Shown here: positions 23,472 through 36,339 of the stretch, piece after piece | How the letters are laid out: every line of letters begins with the position of its first letter | How positions within the stretch are numbered: position 1 is the stretch's first letter | Source: Anas platyrhynchos | Lineage: Eukaryota; Chordata; Aves; Anseriformes; Anatidae | Reading direction: 5' to 3' | DNA: 64,000 nucleotides | NCBI RefSeq assembly: GCF_047663525.1 | Contig: NC_092588.1 | Span: forward strand, 139,802,501-139,866,500 | The notes under the pieces: model-generated | The model's input: only the letters and a program-made list of their open reading frames with translations | Told to the model about the DNA's origin: nothing | Database searches by the model: none | Made by a program: the position numbers and the translations under genes

Positions 23472-26059
23472 TATCATCATTCTCAGTATTTCTCATTAAT
23501 TTTAACTAGATTGATTGGTCATTTAACTAGATTGCATTGGTCATTTTCAGTCCCATCCTGTTATCCCCGATTTTTCTACTAAAGTAGAGGAGGTTGGTGC
23601 TGACCTAATCCACAGTTCTGGATTCGTCCATGGGAGCTGAGTTAAAGAAACACTGTCTGATGTGGCACAAAGTAGAAGATTTAAGATAAAAGATTGGAAA
23701 GAGATATGGGTAGAAGCATAATTTTTTGTTTGCTTCTGTCTCTCCTTATTTCAAATTTAGTATAAATATGAACAACAAGGAAAAAAAGGATAGATTAGCA
23801 TACATATTTTAGAGGGTGTTAAAATGGCAAGTAATGGCAAATAGGTGTTAAAATGGCAAGTAACCAAACTGAAGAGAGAGATTATGACAAGGACCTGTTG
23901 CCAAATAAAAAAAAAATTGCTAGGTTCCACATATTCCCATGTTCCACCTGAAAGCATCAAGATTTTAAATCATCTGGAGAGGCTAAGAGGGGGGGGATAT
24001 AAAGCAGCAGAGAAGTGCTTGTTAAACGTCTAAGCTACTTAAAAGAGGTTTTGATCTTCTGCCATTTGTGGTTCCAGAGTGAAAGTTTGTTTGGCCTACG
24101 TCCTTCTCTAGAACTGGTCAAATTCCTAAGAAAAGAGATTTTAAGTACTTCATTTTCCTTCGGCTTAAGTAGTTGATATGATGATATCACAGAAAGAATA
24201 AAGATAAGCTTTTCTTACAGAGAAAAGAGTCTCTTGATTGATCTGGAAGGATGGTACTGTTAAAATATGACATAAGCCTATGCTCAAACAACATTTGAGG
24301 AATAGAATTCTGTTCAAACTAGTCATGGATCTCATTTGACAAGTTTTTAAGGCAGCAGTGGATCAGGGCATTGCTGACAAAGGAATAATCCTGCTCTGTT
24401 TTTATAAATCTCACAAACATTAGCATTTACGAAGTGTGACAGATATGTATTCAGAAAGTGAACCTTTGCTGTGGCTTCACATCCAACTCTAGCTCATTTT
24501 ATAAAACTAGCCTTTTTTTTTTTTTCTTTAATTGACAAAACTAAGTGTATGTTTCAAAAAGGAAAGCCCTTGAAAAAGAAAGCTTACATATAACTGTCAC
24601 CTGTAAAAAAAATAGGTCAGAAAATAGTATATAGTCTCTGTTTCCCAAATTCCTCTGGAAAATTAGAGAGACACCTTGTGTACAAAACACTCTTTTTCAT
24701 TATTCACATCTGAACTTAAAGACTACTACCTCACATTGCTTGTCAAAGGAGTTAATGTTTTGTATTTTTCCCTTCCTCCGTATGTTACTTGCACTAATGC
24801 TAACGAAGAAGCTATGTTTTTTTCAAGAGTTTAAGAGAATTTATAATCAAAGTATCCTTCTATTCAAGCTCCTTTTTAGCAAATTCCAGTGTGAACTGTA
24901 TTTAAAACCTAACAGAAAACTTGTTTATGGAAGAAGTACCAGGAGGGAGAGGTTTTGGCACTGAGTTTCAGGGTTCTTGGTACATGGAAGCTTGGCTAAA
25001 GTCGTGGAAAAGTAAAGGCAGTACAAAGACATTCCTGGACCTCTTTCAAAAGAGTTGCTATTAGTCATCTGGTACTAGCAGTTGAGGAGACATAGGATAC
25101 ATTTTTGGTCAGACAAATTGGAATTGTTCAATAATTAACAGTCAGCAAATTCTAAGCCAGTTATTACGTTACTTACATTAAGAGGTTTTGTTTTGAATTA
25201 TGCACTCCTCATCACATCCTAAGGTGCCAAGCATGATGTGCTCCTATGTAGTCACCAAAGTCCCACTTCCTTTCCTTGTTGTCAGTGGTCTCATTTTGCA
25301 ACACAGATGTGCAAAATCATTGTGGCCATGTCCAACTCTGAGACTTGGCTGTAGAGGGCAGGAGCCTTGGTGAGAAAATGCAAAGGCCCAGACAGATGGT
25401 AACTTTATCTAAGGCTTCTTGCCAGACTACTTTCTTTGGTACACAAAGGCAGTCAAGCATGCCAGCAGGTCATTCAGCCTTTTTGTGTACTTAATACAGT
25501 AGTATGGTAACCTGGCTTTACTTTGGCAGTTGCAAAGCTGGCAGAAAAGCAAGTCTTCCTAACGCTCAGAGACTGAAAGGTTCTCATAAACCTTTACTTA
25601 TGTTAAAAATAAAAAATACACTTGAATTTTGTGTGTCTTCTTTTAAATAACACCGATAAAAAAGATGACTTTTGATGCATTTACTCCATTCATTAGCAAT
25701 GACAGAAGGCTATAAACCTGACTTTATTATTTGGTTAATAATTGAGGGGGGATATCATTGTTAATTAAAAATTGACATATGGTTTTCTTAGCACAGAGCT
25801 TTCATCTCAAAATCAAATTTAAATAATAGAAGTCATCTGAAGAAGGTTACACTTAATGTCGGTAATATTATATTTTTAGCAGTTTACATATGGAACAACC
25901 TTCCAGATTGCTACTAACATTGTTTATAATTATGATGATACCTGCAAATAGATATCTGTAAATGAAGAGAGAAATAAGCAAGTGATTGATACAGAGAGAT
26001 TAGAAGAATTCTGTGATTAATGAGCAAAAGATATGCTCGATTTCTTGAAAGAATGAAGG

Positions 26060-26160
26060 GAAACAAGGACTTTGAGAATAGACAGAAAAAAAAAGTATGA
26101 ATTGCATGATGTGATTAATCAAAATAAAGTACAGATCACAGATGAGGATGCTCCAGGACT
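26060..26160 (+). mobile_element. Fragment paralogous to the LINE-like remnant at 36.2-36.8 kb
   Basis: gtgtgattaatcaaaa and tgcagatcata at 36355-36390 have close counterparts here (atgtgattaatcaaaa at about 26109-26124, then tacagatcacag), followed in both by a gctcca/gctcaaa-gactgaga segment. A purine-rich run just before this block (26090-26098 here, the AAAT microsatellite there) precedes both. So two copies of one old dispersed repeat are present. Its identity as an R4/Dong-like LINE is inferred from the longer copy. Confidence 0.4.
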
Positions 26161-26235
26161 GAGAGAGCTACATAACTGAGAAAGAAGGGACTCTGGAATC
26201 AGTTTTGCAAACATAAATCTTCACCTGAAAAAATA

Positions 26236-26950
26236 ATAGGATCATAAAATTGTTTGGGTTGAAAAAGATCTTAGAGATCATTCAATTCCACGCCCTTGCC
26301 ATGGGCAGAGACACCTCCCACTAGACCAGGTTGCTCAAAGCCCCATCCAGCCAGAGCTTGAACACTTCCAAGGATCCACAGATTCTCTGGGCAACCTATT
26401 AGTGCTTCACCACCTTCTGAATAAAGAATTTCTTCCTAATATCTAATCTAAATCACCCCTCTTTTAGTTTAAACCCATTAGTCCTTATCCTATCTCTCCA
26501 CTCCCTGACTAAGAATCCCTCTCCTGCTTTCCTATTGGAAAGCCCCCTTTGGGTACTGCTAGGCCACTATAAGTTCTCCCCAGAGCCCTCCGTTCTCCAG
26601 GCTGAACAGCCCCAACTCCCTCATCTTGTATTCATAGGAGAGGTGCTCCAGCCCCTTGATCATCTTTGTGGCTCTCCTCATGGACTCATTCTAATAGGTC
26701 CATGTCCTTCTTGTGCTTGGGGCCCCAGAGCTGAACACAACACTCCAGATGGGGTCTCACAAGAGCAAAGCAGAGGGGGAGAATCCCCTCCCTTACCCTG
26801 CTGGCCACACTGCTTTTGATGCACCCCAGGATACAGTTAGCTTTCTGGGCTGCAAGTGTGTGTTGCTGGCTCACATTGAGCCTCTCATCAAGCAACACCC
26901 CCAGGTCCCTCTCCTCAGGGCTGCTCTCAATCCCTTTGCTGCCCAGCCTG
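26236..26950 (-). mobile_element. CR1 LINE 3' fragment (same subfamily as 30391-31565)
   Basis: Begins on + with the reversed tip aggatcataaaattgtttggg, then gccatgggcagagacacctcc and caaagccccatccagcc, all repeated in the 30.4-kb copy. It continues into reversed coding sequence: ggggccccagagctgaac, ctttctgggctgcaagtg and ctcacattgagcctctcatc equal the conserved W-G-P-K, K-A-N and L-N-V-S-Q part of ORF2 downstream of the polymerase core. It is truncated at its 5' side near 26950, next to an (AT)-rich stretch. Frames on both strands here are pieces of the element. Confidence 0.9.
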
Positions 26951-26955
26951 TATTC

Positions 26956-27586
26956 ATATATATAGAATATATCATATATAGTATATATTGTATAAACATA
27001 TATGTATTTTCAAATGTATGGAAATAATTGGGAAAAGATGCATTTAAATGAATGGCATCAAGAAAGTTTTTGTTATTAAAAAAAATAAAAATATTTGTTA
27101 TTAAAATAGTACTATAAATGAAAATATTTCAGCTAAATATTAAAGTCTATATATTTTTTCCTAATATTTGGCATAAGAGAACTGCATTAATTGTATTAAT
27201 AACAAGACATATCAAGCATGTTGAAAGCAGTGACAGGATACATCAAAAAGAAGAAGGAAGACAAAGTTTATGGGTTTAAAGAGCCAGACAAAGATGGTAT
27301 GGAAAGGAAAGCTTTTCCACACAAATGAGGAAAAGCCTGCAATTAAATTGGGTAAATTATGCAGCAATGTGCAACAGTATCATGCTGACAGGAATTTGCC
27401 ACAGTGGGTTTGGATCTTTCAAGAGTATCTGCTTATTAGAATTTATAATAAGTTGTATGGAGAAAATAAATGATTGATACAACAAGAAAAAAAAAAAAAA
27501 GTAGTTTAGGAAAGGCCTAGCTCGCACTTCCTTATTTCCCTTTTTTTTAAGTACACGATAATTTAAATGTACAGGAAATGCTACAG

Positions 27587-27638
<52 letters not shown>

Positions 27639-28843
27639 GATTTCCATATATTTTATAGAGATTGAAAGTATGCCATCAGATTTCCCTTGGTATTAATTCC
27701 TCGGTGAAAACTTTCTGAGATGTAAGAACTAGTATTTAGGTTTAACAGTGCTTTGTGATACTAAAAGGAACTGCACAAATGTCAAAGGAAAGCGGCACGG
27801 GCAGTCTGACAATGCAGATGTAGGCAGCTTTAGACAGCTCAAGAGAAGAGAATTCTGATAAGGAAACAAAGAATATAAGGAGTATAATAGAAAACTGAGT
27901 AAAGCTCCTGTTGACTTAAGGAGCTACTTCAGGCCACTCTATATCATACGCCTTGATGAAAGTGTAAAGAGAATCTGACAGGAAAAGCAGGAAGAACTTC
28001 GCACTATATGAACCCTGACCTGAAGTGACTTTATGTTGGTGTGAAGTATACAGAAGAAAAGAAGACATCAGTGAAGGATGTCAGGAAATACAGTGAGTAA
28101 TGACAGGAAACTGTGAGAGATGGACTTACTGGACCAAAACCAAAACCGTGTGAGGACTATACCCCTTCTGACAATGAACCATTAAACAGGAAGAGATACC
28201 CAGGCAGAAAAGATGGGAAAAAAAAACACATGAATTATCTTTTAAAAAAAAAAAAAAAAAAAGCTCATTGAATAAAATGGACAATTACAAGTGACCTGAC
28301 AAAGGAGGGAGGACAGAAGAACCTGAAATTTTAACAATGATTGCATAAAACAGGTAATTTGTGCAAGATATGTTAAAGCACAGACAGATGATAGGGAAAG
28401 TATAAATCCAGAGAATAATAGATGTGACCTGGCCTCATTAAGTGCATTAACTCTTCAGTTGATGCATCTAACTGTCTGGAGATTAGTATAAATTACTACA
28501 TTAGAAACTTGGCAGTAATAGTCTATCTGTATAAGACACAAAGGTGTAGGAAATAAGAGATAATAAAGCATAAAAAATTTTGCAAACACTGCCATTAATG
28601 GAATATATGTGAGGAGACAGATGTGGCAATAGCAAATAAAGGCAGAAACCTTTATCACATTGAAAGTACAGAAAATATTAAACAGCTACAATCAGAAACA
28701 ATAAGTGGAGAAAATAAGAGGGATGGAAAGCAAAAATCTAAGAGTCATTTCTAGTATACTGAGATCTTATCATAAGGATGATACATCAGTAATGTGTAAA
28801 TTCATAGTAAACTCTACTGTCTTTTCGAAATTGAGATTGAGCT
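26956..28843. other. Unassigned AT-rich DNA
   Basis: Contains A/T-rich stretches and the (AT)n tract at 27589-27635. Purine-rich text around 27780-28200 looks like heavily decayed repeat or coding-derived DNA, but I cannot place it in a family. Confidence 0.5.
27589..27635. repeat. (AT)n microsatellite
   Basis: About 23 uninterrupted AT units. Confidence 0.97.
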
Positions 28844-29045
28844 CTGCAATAAAGTACAAAATTTGTCCTCAACTCATAGTGTGTGTTAAACACAATGAAC
28901 TAGCAAATGATATTTTAGTAGTAAAGGTACAATCCATCTTCTGTCTGCAATAAAGTACAAAATGTGTCCTCAACTCATAATGTCTGCTAAGCACACCCAA
29001 CTAGTAAATGATATCTTAGTAGTAAGGGTACAATCTGTCTTCTGT
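28844..29045. repeat. Tandem duplication, 101-bp unit, two copies
   Basis: 28844-28944 and 28945-29045 both start ctgcaataaagtacaaaat and run in register to tcttctgt. They differ at roughly ten or more positions (for example agtgtgtgtt versus aatgtctgct), so the duplication is not very recent. The unit matches no element I know. Small open frames across it are products of the duplication. Confidence 0.9.
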
Positions 29046-30390
29046 CTGCCCAGTAAATGGCCACATTTACTAAAACATAGGTTTTTGCTGTTGAGTAGAA
29101 GAGAGCACTGGCACCTGCATGCACACACATGCATATATAATACATGTATTTCATTTTTAATAGGAGAAACAAAGTTTGTGTGTTTGTTGTTTTATAAAAG
29201 AAACTTTTAAAATTTAAAAGACATTTGGCAACTTTGATAGAAATTATATGAAATAGTTCAATGTTACAAGCATTAACTCTAACTGCATGTGACATTCCTT
29301 TTCTCAAGGAATAGGGAAATGAATGATGTAAACAAGCAATTAAATCCCTACCTGTGATTTTGTGAAAAAAAAAAAAAAAAAAAAAAAGTAGGAGATGCTT
29401 CTGACAGAAAATGGGCTACTATTTAAAGCATGTGATGCTGTATGAATAAGGAATTGTGACTGCATACAGGTCCTGTTTTCCAGGGGAAAAGGGCTTGAAC
29501 GTTGGCTCAGGTTTGAAGAGTGCTAGAAACAGTTATTTGAGGAGACATGAACTGCAGACTTTTCAAGGAATTTGGGAGTAGACTAATCAGGAGTCCTCCA
29601 GAACGCAGCCCCGAAGGGTCCTTGTTCTTATATAAGGACGCTGGTAAACTTTTAAACACATTGATCTGAGGGATACTCACATTAACAGTTTTATTCACCC
29701 AAAGGTCCCAAATCCTTAGCCTTTCTGTACTCACATACTTTGGGGATCTGGGTCTATGTTTCATCTTTTAGAATGGGGACTATTCTAGCTGGATAGGTCA
29801 GAATAAACCCACTTGATGAACTCAGTGTGAGAAGTCCTTGGATGTGACAGATTAAAGTGTGAGATGCTGACAAAATCTACAGAAAGTGCTCCAGGAAAGG
29901 TTTGAATTTAAATACTGTTACTTGGGAGTGACTAAGGGGAAGTTATGTGAGAAACATCCAAACTTCACGGAAAACCAGAGGGGAGCACTGGGGACCTGCA
30001 GGTTAACCAAGGTTTGCAAGGCCAACAGTGCCTGGGTAACCATATCAATAACACTACATAAAGCCAAGATTACCTAGTTAATGGTAGTAGAAATACTAAT
30101 TTGAGGCTTAAATGTCTCAAAACTGGGACATATTGGAGAAAAAGTAGTTAGGGGATGGCTGTTATGTAAGAAAAGATCAGGACAGAAAAATGGAGGTACA
30201 AGAACAGGTAAAGTGAGGGACAAGAAAGGGATAAAAAGGTGTGGACATCATGCAACCAGGGATGTCCAGGGATACCAGTCAGGCAACCCCGTATTTGATC
30301 ACCACAGCCAAAGCAGGAAAATAAACCCACACTTTTGACCATCCAACAGGAGTCTAATGTGTCTGTGCAGTTAGGAGGTCAGGCTAAGCA
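29046..30390. other. Unassigned DNA
   Basis: No gene or transposon recognised. A 23-base poly(A) run lies near 29364-29387. Open frames such as 28987-29307 - have no family features. Confidence 0.55.
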
Positions 30391-31565
30391 TAGAATCATA
30401 GAATGGCTTGGATTGAAAAGGAACCTTGAGGATCATCTAGTTCTAACCCCCCTGCCATGGGCAGAGATGCCACTATATAAGGTTGTTCAAAGCCCCATCC
30501 AGCCTTGAACACTTCCAGGGATGGGACACCTGCAAGCTTCTCTGGGCAGCCTGTTCCAGTGCCTCACCACCTTCTGAGTGAAGAAATTTCTGCCTAACCT
30601 TTAAGCTAAATCTCTCCTCTTTTAGTTTAAAGTCATTTCCCCTTGTCCTATCATTATCTGACCTAGGAAAATGTTGCTCTTTAACTCTTTTTGGTAAGCC
30701 ACCTTTAAGGATTGAAAAGCAGCAATGAAGTCTCCCCAGAGACTTCTCCATGTTGAATATCCCCATCTATATCCCCATCTGTCAGCCTTTCTTCATAGGA
30801 CCAGTGCTCCAGCCCTCTGATCAACTTCATGGTCCTCCTTGGGATCCACTCTAACAGCTCCACATACTTCTTGTGCTGGAAGCCCCATACCTGGCCACGG
30901 CACTCCAAGTAGGGCCTCAAAAGGGCAGAGTAGAGGGGGACAATCACCACCATCAACCAGCTGGCCATTCCTCTGTTGATGCAACCCAGGATGTAGTTGG
31001 CCTTCTGGACTGCAAGCACACACTGCTGGCTCATGTTGAGCTTTCCATCCACCAGAACCCCTAAGTCCTTCTCTGCAGAGTTGCTCTCAATGCATTCTGC
31101 TCCATCTGTGCTCATGGCTGGGATTGTCTTAACTCAGGTTCAACACCTCGTACTTAGACTTGTTGAACCTCATTAGGTTTACATGGTCCCACTTTTCTAG
31201 CTTGTCGAGGTCCCTTTGGATGGCAGCCCTTCCTTTTGTTGTATCAACTGCACCATTCAGCTTGGTGTCATCTGCCAACTTGCTGAGGATGCACTCAATC
31301 CTACTGTCTATGTCATTAATAGAGATATTAGACAGTACCATTAGACATACCCCTGAGGGACACCACTCATCACCAGCCTCCACTTGGACATAGAGCTGTT
31401 GACCACCATTCTCTGGGTACAACCTTCAAGCTAATTCATTATCCACTAAGTTTTCCACCTTCCAAATCCCTCCAGTTTGGAGATGGTGATGCCATGGGGA
31501 CCGTGTCAAGGTCCTTACAGAAGTTCAGGTAGATGACATTGATTGGTCTTCCCTTGTCACCCTTG
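30391..31565 (-). mobile_element. CR1 LINE, 5'-truncated, with decayed reverse transcriptase
   Basis: The reversed tip atagaatcatagaatggcttgg starts the element on +. Reading the minus strand from 31565, one meets V-I-Y-L-N-F-C-K-D (polymerase motif A, altered), then S-G-V-P/C-like text, L-A-D-D-T-K-L near 31270-31281 (motif C, with L for the usual F/Y before A-D-D), L-D-K-L-E-K-W, and from 31115 the conserved E-K-D-L-G-V-L-V-D to [11 protein letters not shown] block. Several frame changes and stops separate these pieces, so it is dead. The 5' end stops in the palm domain. It shares its 3' untranslated text with 26236-26950. A (GTT)n/T-rich stretch follows at 31575-31622. Confidence 0.92.
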
Positions 31566-32379
31566 TCAAGCAGATTTATTTGTTGTTTTTTTTTGTTGTT
31601 GTTGTTGTTTGTTTGTTTTTTTCTTCCCTGGGCAAACAGGTGGATACCACTATAAATGGCCCAAGGGCCCTGGCATCACCCTGTAGGTTCTCATCCCAGG
31701 CCTGTCAGCATCAGCAACTTCCCCATACTTGCTAGAAATAAGCTTTCAGACTGCTGGATAATATGTCTCACTGGTCCCAGTCCTGCTGCAAGTGAATGGA
31801 TAATAAATACTGCTGGTTTGTCATCATATGCTGGTAAAGTAAGGCAAGCACATGCCAGTCCTGGTGAAGATGCTTATATCCTGCAATGATATTCACATCA
31901 TTGCTTCCTCTGGGGCAGAGTTCTCAGGAGAAGAAGAAAAAGAACAGGTGCCTCAACACAGTAGGACCTTTTGCATATTTCTTTTGCTTATTTTTTCTAG
32001 TGTCTTCTGAATTAAAGATTCACCAGTAAAAGAGAAATGTGTTTTTAAATAAGTTTAAATTCTTTTACTATCAATGACATTAAAAATAGATAAACTTCAG
32101 CAATCTTACATCTTCCCCATTCTCCAGTTAAGATCCCAAGAGACAAGACTTTATTGCCTTTCAGAAAGTTCTAGAGCTCATCAATTTCAGCAATCAGAAA
32201 ATTCTTGTCTCCAAATGGAGTTTATCTTTTCTTGTAACTTTCAGTGTATTTGTTCTTGTTATTCAACCACATATCTACTAGTCATGCAAAATTATAAACC
32301 AAAACTAAGATCACGATATACTAACTTCAGTTATTTCAACAGAGCTAATAGAGAATCTCCTATACAATTCTCCTATCTA

Positions 32380-32428
32380 AAAAAAGAAAAAAGAAAAAAG
32401 AAAAAAGAAAAAAAAAAAAAGAAAAAAA
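32380..32428. repeat. (AAAAAAG)n low-complexity tract
   Basis: Four regular aaaaaag units followed by a longer A-run. Confidence 0.9.
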
Positions 32429-33416
32429 TTACACTTTTCTTCATTCCCATTATCCTAAACAGTTCTGACACTTCTCTGCATTCAGAGAAGTTATTGGCAG
32501 ACCACTGTCATAGATCTAGTGGCCATTAATCACTTGGCCAAACTACCATATCTATGTGTGGCTCCTCACCTTCTCTAGGAAGTCAGTCTCTATGGCTCTC
32601 ATCATTATCATTTCTTTTCTCAGATCTCCCACCAAAACTTTTCATAGAAACAAGGTGCTCAGAAATAATTGCAGTGTTGCAGTAGTGCTCTTTTAAATGG
32701 AGTGTTGCCATTCCATTCCTTCATACAGTTCCTTATCTTATCATAAATGGATCGTCGGAACCCATTATTTGTCTTTTGCAGGAAGGAGTGAATGACCTTA
32801 AACAAGCAAACTTATGCAGTGAATATACTTCAGTGCATGAGGGTGGAACATATTTGTCAATTTCATAGCAAAGAATTTAGAATATGTAGGAGTGAGCTGA
32901 GTAACTTTCTCTATACATTCAGTTTTAAGTTGGGGAAAATAAAAATAAAAATAAAAATCATTATTTGAATTGTTAAATAGTGTCACAACTGTAGACACAA
33001 GTTGGTATCATATAAATTTATCACATATTCTTTTTCTTTCTCATTACCTACTGTCCATTTATTTTATTCAGATTTCCAAGCACATGTAAAGACTGTGTTG
33101 AGCATATATGCAATATCTTGAAAAAGGTAAAGCTCCATTTTTGCACAACCTGGTCAAAATATGCCTCTAGCTTAAGATCTCTTAACTCTCAGACTGACAC
33201 GTAAATAAGCAAAAATTTGAAGCTTGCTGAGTAATATTATGGAGCTGTTCTAATCTTGGTGGAAGATGAGTGTCTACATGCCACATTTGTTTTGTGAAAT
33301 TTTAACCCTACTTTTCCTGAATAAACATGTGCTTAAAGATTTAGGAGGTACTCAGATGTGGAGTCATCCACATCTGATCAGAATTGATCAGACTCAATTC
33401 TATGGAAAAAAAATAA

Positions 33417-33439
33417 TTATATATATATATATATATAAT

Positions 33440-33490
<51 letters not shown>

Positions 33491-33505
33491 TATATTATAT
33501 TTACA
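33417..33505. repeat. (AT)n tract, interrupted
   Basis: Two long AT blocks separated by attatt, ending in tatat/tatta units; strongly self-complementary. Confidence 0.95.
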
Positions 33506-33879
33506 TCCAGAATAGACATTTCCATTTAGAATACGTATCTCAACCAAACATAGCCTCTAAAAGTACTGTAGTTTAAGCTGGTCACTTCTGACCTCCCTGT
33601 AGAGATATATGCACCTTCAGGGCAATGATTCATTTGATTCATTCCATCTACTGATAGGTGTCCGAGGCAGGCAAGACTACAGCTTTCACCCTCATAATTA
33701 CTGGGAGATCCTAGGTGCCTAAATTTTCAGGAAGCTATCACTGAGCAAGGTGAATTGCCCTTTTATTTATAGGTGTCAAATATTTAAGAGCTTTGCTAGT
33801 CTCTTCACAACAACGACACTGATGAGCATAGCCACGTGTATATGCATACATATATGCATCAGGAAGCACTAGAAATCCC

Positions 33880-34022
33880 ATTTTACACTGAAAGGATTGA
33901 GCCAAAGAGAGTTTACAGTATTTTTTTTAAAGACATTTAGGAAATGACTGCACAGCCAAGACTAGCTCTCAGCTCTTTTCAAGTACCTTGCCCACTAAAC
34001 TATTCAGCTATCATCTGCCTCC
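33880..34022 (+). mobile_element. Ancient MIR-like SINE fragment
   Basis: The order of words follows the sense strand of amniote MIR: a gccaaagagagtttacag block, gactgcacagccaagac, agctctcagctc, then accttgcccactaaactattc and atctgcctcc at the end. The last part corresponds to the MIR end where 'cttacccactagaccatactgcctcc'-type text is expected. Identified from memory of the family; divergence is high. Confidence 0.5.
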
Positions 34023-36154
34023 AATGGATGACTACTATTCAACTTGATGTGCCGAATTTTTAGATGTAGAAATATTCATACCATGCCTTTGAAAACAGTG
34101 GGTATATCCAGGGACTATAAAACATTTAGCTCATTCTGTGACTTTGTCTACCCAGAAACCAGCAGTATGGTGGTTAAAAACACTGAGAACTCATTAAGGG
34201 GACTGACAATGGTGCTGCCAAAGTTTTGCTTCATCTCTAGCAGCTATGCCACATTAAAGCTACTCTAGATATCACTAACCAAGCTGTCTTTACACAGTGA
34301 AGATACCTAGCCTAAGAGAAAGGTTGTTTAGAGAGCTCACAAGAAAAAGGATTTGGCACTACTGAATTGAAACAGACAAGAATTCATAGGATAGTCTTGT
34401 GCTGACCCTAGCAAGATCAAAGAATTACTGTGATGTGGATGTGCTGTTTTCTTATGCAGCACTTCTTAGGCTACATAAAGTAACAGTTTTTAAACACATT
34501 AATTGCCACAACTTTCATATACCTCTGCAGACAGAGTTAATGCAGAGAGAAAGGAAGCTACACGGAAGGGGGGAAAGTAAGAGTGTGTTAGCAGGGTTCT
34601 CCTGAAAATAAATAAATAAATAAATAAATGTAGAAATGTATCTATTGAATTATATGTTTCATAATAGGTGGTTTCAAAAGAGCTGACAAAGGTGGCATAA
34701 TCTTTGCTACCCTTAGAAAGAATGAATGTAAAACAAATGGTAAGCAACAAATTGAATACTAAAGTAGGAATAAAATGTTCCTGATCGAGTCACTTCCAAT
34801 ATTCAAAAGTTTAGACAGAAATTATGAGGATAAATGCAAGGATACCAACAACACTTAAAATAATGGCTGATGTAATTTGAGTCACGGTATATTTGCTCTT
34901 TATCTGCAAAAGAACAGATGCTCTGACTAGTTCCAAATTATGAAATTGTGTTTCAAAAAACATTCTTCTCTCCAGTAAGAAGATTTAAAATTTAAATTAG
35001 TCTCTTTATGTTGTATTTAAGTCAGCTACTTTTTTCTTGACATCTACAGAGTTTGCAGGAAGAACAGACTTCCGTGTTTTCTATTAAGGCACAAGTCTCA
35101 GAAAATAATTTTATTCACAATGAGTTGCAAGTGACTATATAAAATAAAATAGACCCTTTACCATCAAGCAGATAGGTGTGATATTTATCAAAAAGCATAA
35201 AAACTGACAATAAAGCATAAAAACTGTCAATATTAAAAGAAAACATGCACAGGTGTCTCTCTGACTGATTTACCAGAAATTAATACACTTAGTATAACAG
35301 CTTCCCTGCAGGTGACACTGTGACTCACTATAAAAATGCTCTTTTTTTTTGCCTATTTCAGAAACAAAGCACAACAAAAATACTGATTATTCCAAAGAAG
35401 ATCTTCCCATGTCCAGAGAAGGGAAAACTAACATCTTTCACTAAATTCCTTATTCTTCAAATTCTAAAACATTTCTTCAGGCAGGATGATAATGTCATTC
35501 TGAGAAACCTCAATGTCCAGACACATGTTATGAATTGAAAGCCACAAGAGCTCAGCCACTTCTTTTCTAGTTTCATCCACTAGGACAGCATGATTGAAAG
35601 AGAGAGGAAGAGAATGAGAAACAGTACTGTAGAATTTTGTGTCTTAATTGTTCATTTTGGTGTGAAACTCAACACTATGTATGCATTTCACTTAGAGGGT
35701 TGGGAGGGGGAAGGGGCATGAAAATTCTTGAAGGAATCAGTGAAGAATAAAAGGTTCCTACAGTACAGTGTTACTTTACAAGACATAGCCATAGTAATAA
35801 GCAGATCTAAATGGGTGCAATGCTGCACAGATTATATTTTCAAACATCTTCCTTGCATAAAGTACACCAATTTAGATCTGGATTCCTACTTTTGATTTAT
35901 AGATCAGTGACTCCATTTCACATTGTTCTGCTGTGTCTACATGAACAGAGCAATGACAGCAGCTTTACTTGGGGTTGCATGAATAAAGGGAAATTGAAAA
36001 GTAGATCAATACTAATGCAATCACAGGAAAAAAAAATCTCATAATATTGCAGAAGTTGAAGTGGAGTTGAATGAGAACAGACAACAGAACTTGAGGAATA
36101 CAACACAAACAACGTCATTACAAGTGAAATTAAGATGACTAGATGAAATGTCTC
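34023..36154. other. Unassigned AT-rich DNA
   Basis: No gene or transposon recognised. Contains (AAAT)n at about 34602-34629, a near-duplication of aagcataaaaactg around 35190-35235, and a G-rich block at 35697-35716. Confidence 0.55.
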
Positions 36155-36280
36155 AAACTGTCAGACAGAAAGATGAGGAGAATACAGTGACAAATGAACC
36201 AGGCATAAGTGATTTCTAGAAAGCACAATGGGAATGGAAGACATCAGATAACCCTTTGGCAAAGTAGACTGAAAGAGAAA

Positions 36281-36339
<59 letters not shown>

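Larger units (their letters stand above)
22106..26059. other. Unassigned AT-rich DNA
   Basis: About 4 kb without recognisable genes or large repeats. It contains microsatellites at 23275-23298 and 23407-23471, a 29-bp imperfect tandem duplication at 23815-23870 and poly(T)/poly(A) runs. Open frames are at background level. Confidence 0.55.
31566..33879. other. Unassigned AT-rich DNA with microsatellites
   Basis: Contains (GTT)n/T-rich 31575-31622, (A6G)n at 32380-32428 and (AT)n at 33417-33505. The 151-codon + frame 32074-32529 runs into the A-rich repeat and shows no domain. Confidence 0.55.

Noticed and set aside
27780..28200. Purine-rich text suggestive of decayed coding DNA
   Set aside because: Some translated words look protein-like, but stops are frequent and I can name no family.
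30391..31565. An intact gene with an A-D-D polymerase motif
   Set aside because: It is a 5'-truncated CR1 with several frame changes and stops, sharing its 3' end with 26236-26950.
32074..32529. 151-codon + frame
   Set aside because: Its second half runs through the (AAAAAAG)n tract and no domain or splice context is visible.
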